From: Lachnoclostridium sp. UBA1308
GTDB taxonomy: Bacteria > Bacillota > Clostridia > Lachnospirales > Lachnospiraceae
Assembly (NCBI GenBank): GCA_002307215.1
Contig: DBTU01000055.1
Location: 98,894 to 162,893 of the forward strand
Direction: 5' to 3'
Length of the DNA stretch: 64,000 bases
The notes under the pieces were generated by a model that was not told the DNA's origin, searched no databases, and saw only the letters and a list, made by a program, of their open reading frames with translations. Made by a program: the position numbers and the translations under genes. This document shows, in pieces, positions 61,102-64,000 of this stretch (the stretch's first letter is position 1; each line of letters begins with the position of its first letter).

Positions 61102-61277
61102 CCTAGTGTACTTTCTCATTGACCTTTAGATAAATATGCCAGATAGTTCGTGACAGTGCTAGGCAAAATTCCGACGGCAATGGGGTTCCATTGTCTAGGA
61201 ATATTAACGACGCAATGTTGCGGACTAGTTGAGCAGATTTATCTAATTGTCAGCGAGACCGTGCACTAGTTATTCAC
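61096..61277. repeat. 180-bp imperfect palindrome
   Basis: Outer arms 61096-61135 and 61240-61277 pair over most positions (CTAGTG/CACTAG, TTAGATAAAT/ATTTATCTAA). The centre is a CAATGG/CCATTG hairpin near 61185. It begins at the response-regulator stop. Confidence 0.75.
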
Positions 61278-61329
61278 CTCACCCATCCCCCTTCATATAA
61301 TGAAGTATAAACAAATATGGAGGAATACC

Positions 61330-62106
61330 ATGGGCGAATTACTGAAAATTGATCACGTCAGTTACACCTATCACAATCCTGAGGGAGAGACACAGGCGTT
61401 ATCGGATGTCTCTTTTCATGTGAACGAGGGCGAATTCATTGCAATCGTAGGTCCCGTAGGTTGCGGCAAATCCACCCTGCTCTCTCTGCTCGCCGGCCTG
61501 CTATCACCAAGCAGCGGCTATATAGCTATCAATGGCATGGATATAAAATCCTCCGGCAGAAACATTGGCTATATTCTTCAAAAGGATCATCTTCCTGACT
61601 GGCAAGGCACTCAAAAAAGTGTACCTCCCGGTCCGGAAATTCATTATAAACTGACCAATAACAGTTATGTACAAATCAATGAATTATTAAATACCTATGG
61701 CCTGATTACCTTTCAGGACTCCTTTTCTCCCGATTTACCAAGTGGAGTGAGGCAACGTGCCACTCTGATACGAACTCTGCTTCTAGAACCGGATATTCTA
61801 CTTCTGGACGAACCGTTTTCCACACTTGAGGGACAGAACCGTCTGGAGGCTGCCGAGGATATCCGGGATGTTATTCACCGGGAGAAAAAAACTGCTATTC
61901 TAATCACCCATGATATCCCGGAGGCTATCCGTATGTCAGACCGTATTATTATCCTGTCCAAAAGCCCCGGAACCGTCAAAAAGATTCTTGACATTAAACT
62001 TTTCTTGGATAGCCGCACACCTCTTACCGCCGAAAGTGAGCCTGAATTCATGGAATATTTATCTGAAATCCAAAAGGAATTGAATTATTTGAGTGTACAA
62101 AATTAA
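61330..62106 (+). CDS. orphan SsuB/TauB-type ABC ATPase with degenerate motifs
   Basis: 258 residues from ATG 61330 (MGELLKIDHVSY), with GGAGG 6 nt upstream. Walker A GPVGCGKST, Walker B ILLLDEPF and H-loop ITHDIPEA are intact. The signature is LPSGVRQR instead of LSGGxxQR, the D-loop reads STLEGQ instead of SALD, and the post-Q-loop LPDWQ differs from the usual L-F/P-W pattern. Relatives couple to nitrate/sulfonate/taurine-type permeases and binding proteins, none of which are adjacent. Possibly decaying or specialised. Followed by a strong terminator. Confidence 0.8.
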   Translation: MGELLKIDHVSYTYHNPEGETQALSDVSFHVNEGEFIAIVGPVGCGKSTLLSLLAGLLSPSSGYIAINGMDIKSSGRNIGYILQKDHLPDWQGTQKSVPPGPEIHYKLTNNSYVQINELLNTYGLITFQDSFSPDLPSGVRQRATLIRTLLLEPDILLLDEPFSTLEGQNRLEAAEDIRDVIHREKKTAILITHDIPEAIRMSDRIIILSKSPGTVKKILDIKLFLDSRTPLTAESEPEFMEYLSEIQKELNYLSVQN

Positions 62107-62144
62107 TTAGAAAAGTGCCAAAGCGTATATAACTTGTATCATAT

Positions 62145-62203
62145 AAGAGGCTTCACATACTCCCTCACAAATACTGTATTATGGGGAATATGTGAAGCCT
62201 CTT
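62145..62203 (+). terminator. terminator of orphan ABC ATPase
   Basis: AAGAGGCTTCACATA / TATGTGAAGCCTCTT long stem (15 bp plus partial TCCC/GGGA), followed by GTATTTT. Confidence 0.8.
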
Positions 62204-62270
62204 GTATTTTCGGTAGCAAATTTCATCTTTCTCTTGTATTTTGTCGACAAATTTGCAACTTCCCCTTGAA

Positions 62271-62473
62271 TCATCTACACCTATTCTCTATCCAATATCT
62301 TTGAATTACTTCGCCACATTTATCGTCATAGATTTCATTCTCCATGATACCCCCACAATGTGTTATTACGCCAGCCGATGCCGGATTTGTCTTATCACAG
62401 GTAATCAGAACTCTTTCTATCCCAATTCTGGCACAAAACTTTAGCGCTTCCTGCAACATACTTGTTCCTTATA
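62271..62473 (-). pseudogene. GNAT acetyltransferase 3' remnant
   Basis: The frame encodes GTSMLQEALKFCARIGIERV ... NPASAGVITHCGGIMENE ... QRYWI, the C-terminal ~65 residues of a GNAT acetyltransferase. The N-terminal two-thirds are absent and a TAA stop lies immediately before GTSM. It overlaps the end of the 94-residue frame in another register, so it looks like a deletion junction. An in-frame ATG (62459) would give a 62-residue product without a complete fold. Confidence 0.7.
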
Positions 62474-62725
62474 TTCGTCCGGTTCCGGCAAATTTTCTTT
62501 AAACCATTGATCAATCCGTTTAAATTCTTCCGCTTCCTGCTCTGAGAATACCCCATCATAAATCATGCGCCATGCCATGGCAAAAATACCTTTCGGCTTT
62601 CCCGTCCTATAAGACAATTCTCTCCCCTGTATACGCACATATCTTTTCTGATAAAAACTCGGAACATAGTATACTCCGGACGATCCATTCTCGTTTTCGT
62701 CCATATTAAGTTCTTTCTTCTCCAT
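62441..62725 (-). CDS. truncated RYVRIQG-type conserved protein
   Basis: 94 residues from ATG 62725, with AGGAGG 7 nt upstream. The block RYVRIQGRELSYRTGKPKGIFAMAWRMI and FKRIDQWFKENLPEPD matches the N-terminal half of a conserved clostridial protein that, as I recall, continues for ~60 more residues. Here the frame ends with YKEQVCCRKR as it enters GNAT-derived sequence. Probably a truncated gene fused by deletion; whether it is expressed is unknown. Confidence 0.6.
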   Translation of the reverse strand: MEKKELNMDENENGSSGVYYVPSFYQKRYVRIQGRELSYRTGKPKGIFAMAWRMIYDGVFSEQEAEEFKRIDQWFKENLPEPDEYKEQVCCRKR

Positions 62726-63265
62726 GATACAACCTCCTGATTCAAAAATATAAATAATAAAAAATAGCCATTTAGGCTATGCCCAAATGACTACAGAAAT
62801 AAAAGTATATCTAGAGATAAAGATACATTTTATTCATCACATCATTCATGGGCAAAACCTAGTTGATTGCTGCACTCAATTGACAATAAGCCCATGAATT
62901 ACTATCATAAGCTTACTGTTTTATGCGTTTATGATGATGTAAATGAATCAATAACATACGATATCTCCCTTCATCTATTTTCTTAATTTTTTATACTTTA
63001 ATCTATTTTCATAATTATGTCAATAAAATAATCTGTATTTTGTATAGCTTTATAATCTGTATATAATATAGTTTAATCTTATAATATTAACTTGCCAAAA
63101 CCTACGGCATGTTAGATTACCATTATAAAAGAAAAAACAACTATAACATAAACTAAGATATTGATATTTAGTAAATATTTAATGTATAATATTACCATGT
63201 ATTTGATTTATAATGCAAAAGAAGTATTAGTAATTATCTATATTTTGAAGGAGGATGAACTGGGG
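62726..63265. other. 540-nt A+T-rich spacer
   Basis: Contains a hairpin ATTCATGGGC/GCCCATGAAT (62844-62853, 62890-62899) and the candidate promoter at 63161-63190. No gene supported. Confidence 0.55.
63161..63190 (+). promoter_or_regulatory. candidate promoter of small membrane protein
   Basis: TTGATA, 18-bp spacer, TATAAT; 75 nt before the start codon at 63266. Confidence 0.5.
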
Positions 63266-63532
63266 ATGAAAAAAAAATTCGTCAGTGGAGCTATGATCAT
63301 AATGATAATAATATTTATTGTTGGAGTAGCATTAATTTTTAATTCGTCCGGAATTGGCGAGAAAGCAGGGAATGTTGCTCTTCATAGTCAAGGAGGTACA
63401 ATGGATACCTCATCATTTCAAAGAATTATTAACACCACTACTACTAACTTTCAAATAGTTGGAACAATACTTTCACTAATCGGTGGATTCGGTGTTCTTA
63501 TAAGTGGGTACGCCCTATACAAAGAACTATAA
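63266..63532 (+). CDS. small two-helix membrane protein
   Basis: 88 residues from ATG 63266, with AAGGAGG 11 nt upstream; an upstream in-frame extension covers promoter-like sequence. Hydrophobic helices at about 6-26 (MIIMIIIFIVGVALIF) and 65-84 flank a short Ser/Thr/Gly-rich loop. Resembles generic small DUF3185-like or uncharacterised membrane proteins. Function unknown; stand-alone. Confidence 0.6.
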   Translation: MKKKFVSGAMIIMIIIFIVGVALIFNSSGIGEKAGNVALHSQGGTMDTSSFQRIINTTTTNFQIVGTILSLIGGFGVLISGYALYKEL

Positions 63533-63552
63533 CTATAGTATTTACGTAACTT

Positions 63553-63652
63553 ATCCTAATCTGTATTTAAGTTGCACATCACAATCCGTACATCAGTTGC
63601 ACATCACAATCCACTTTTCAGCCTCACATCATAATCCGTACTTCAGTTTCAC
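63553..63652 (-). repeat. four 25-bp tandem repeats at a gene 3' end
   Basis: Units 63553-63577, 63578-63602, 63603-63627 and 63628-63652. On the minus strand each begins GTG and carries a GGATT(A/G) block. The unit at 63628 encodes the last codons (VKLKYGL, stop) of the ECF gene; the other three lie beyond its stop. Confidence 0.85.
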
Positions 63653-64000
63653 TCTCGACAACTTTTTCCCAATCGGTTTCTCAAGCCAAAGCAAGAAAAT
63701 AACATTTGAAACAGCATAGATCACTGTATATGGGATTGCCGTACCAATCGCAGCCAGATACATCAATAAATTAAACCCGTTCTGATACCACAGCACCGAC
63801 CATCCATCCATAATCAGTGAAAAGGCAACCCCTGCAAATATTCCGTAGGCTGATAATATCCACCGGCTTGATTTCAGCTTCCCGGCAAAAAGACCTGCAA
63901 GTAGACCAATCAGTCCCCAGGTAAACATTTGGAACGGTGTCCAAGGGCCCTGTCCGAAATAGAAATTCGAGATAACGGCGGATAATGCTCCGGTCATAAA
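63629..64000 (-). CDS. ECF transporter S component, C-terminal part
   Basis: At least 122 residues, running off the right edge, so the N-terminus is missing. Visible motif SNFYFGQGPWTPFQMFTWGLIGLLAGLFAGKL and three or four more membrane helices match energy-coupling-factor S components (DUF6580-like group), which capture vitamins or related small molecules. Substrate undetermined. The stop codon is within a tandem 25-bp repeat. Confidence 0.8.
   Translation of the reverse strand, partial: FMTGALSAVISNFYFGQGPWTPFQMFTWGLIGLLAGLFAGKLKSSRWILSAYGIFAGVAFSLIMDGWSVLWYQNGFNLLMYLAAIGTAIPYTVIYAVSNVIFLLWLEKPIGKKLSRVKLKYGL

Overview
The window looks like a chromosomal segment of a spore-forming, strictly anaerobic Firmicute of the Lachnospiraceae type (Lachnoclostridium/Anaerocolumna-like). 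The evidence is the A+T-rich sequence, strong AGGAGG ribosome binding sites, pyruvate:ferredoxin oxidoreductase, electron-bifurcating NfnAB, a SpoVB-type flippase, a lineage-typical divergent LigA, and small families (DUF5688, DUF6774, TIGR03915/TIGR03916) common in that group. No phage, complete insertion sequence or CRISPR array was seen. The species is an inference.

Layout. 68-3174 (-): an agr-like operon of LytTR response regulator, GHKL kinase, YhfC-type intramembrane protease and DUF3887 lipoprotein, all overlapping. 3329-7316 (-): two tandem 619-residue KimA-type K+ transporters, each preceded by the same KdpE-like box over its promoter. 7501-14957 (-): a copper cluster of HMA/TauE-like/cupredoxin fusion, DUF2318 protein, CopA ATPase and an OmpR-type two-component system. 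Three tandem copies of a Shine-Dalgarno/anti-Shine-Dalgarno unit precede its first gene. 15263-17643 (+): a divergent MerR-type regulator with a textbook 19-bp-spacer operator, plus two cysteine-rich proteins. 18032-20704 (+): RqcH and a PHP phosphatase. 20786-24184 (-): iscR-nifS-iscU-mnmA for sulfur mobilisation and tRNA thiolation. 24728-33267: SpoVB, diguanylate cyclase, MetA (acetyl type), LigA, RluF-like synthase and two small proteins. 33675-37091: EcsC protein, tRNA-Arg(CCG), chemotaxis receptor, DUF6774 protein. 37184-47212 (-): PFOR, DUF5688 protein, YhhN-like membrane protein, GGDEF-EAL protein and NfnBA. 47459-51764: HD hydrolase, two very small basic proteins, CYTH protein, a HAD-GNAT fusion with a Fur-family gene, and a low-complexity lipoprotein. 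51886-54221 (-): a TIGR03915/TIGR03916 repair pair whose promoter lies between two identical LexA-like boxes. 54395-61101: an ABC-2 exporter and a DesK/NarL-type two-component system on the opposite strand. 61330-64000: an orphan, degenerate ABC ATPase, a truncated gene junction, a small membrane protein and the end of an ECF S component.

The most unusual layer is non-coding. Several families of 80-440-bp palindromic or dispersed repeats sit between genes. R1 is a double hairpin with three copies inside operons. R2 has three copies, two of them forming a giant inverted repeat. R3 has two copies with GTTACGGTTCA-like ends. R4 has two copies. Single long palindromes lie at 33519-33638, 42175-42344 and 61096-61277. 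The ends of R3 and of the palindromes at 33519 and 42175 resemble each other, suggesting one MITE-like superfamily.

The leads most worth following are the lipoprotein/protease/AgrC-type operon as a possible self-contained pheromone system, the KdpE-like control of duplicated KimA genes, and the dispersed repeat families.
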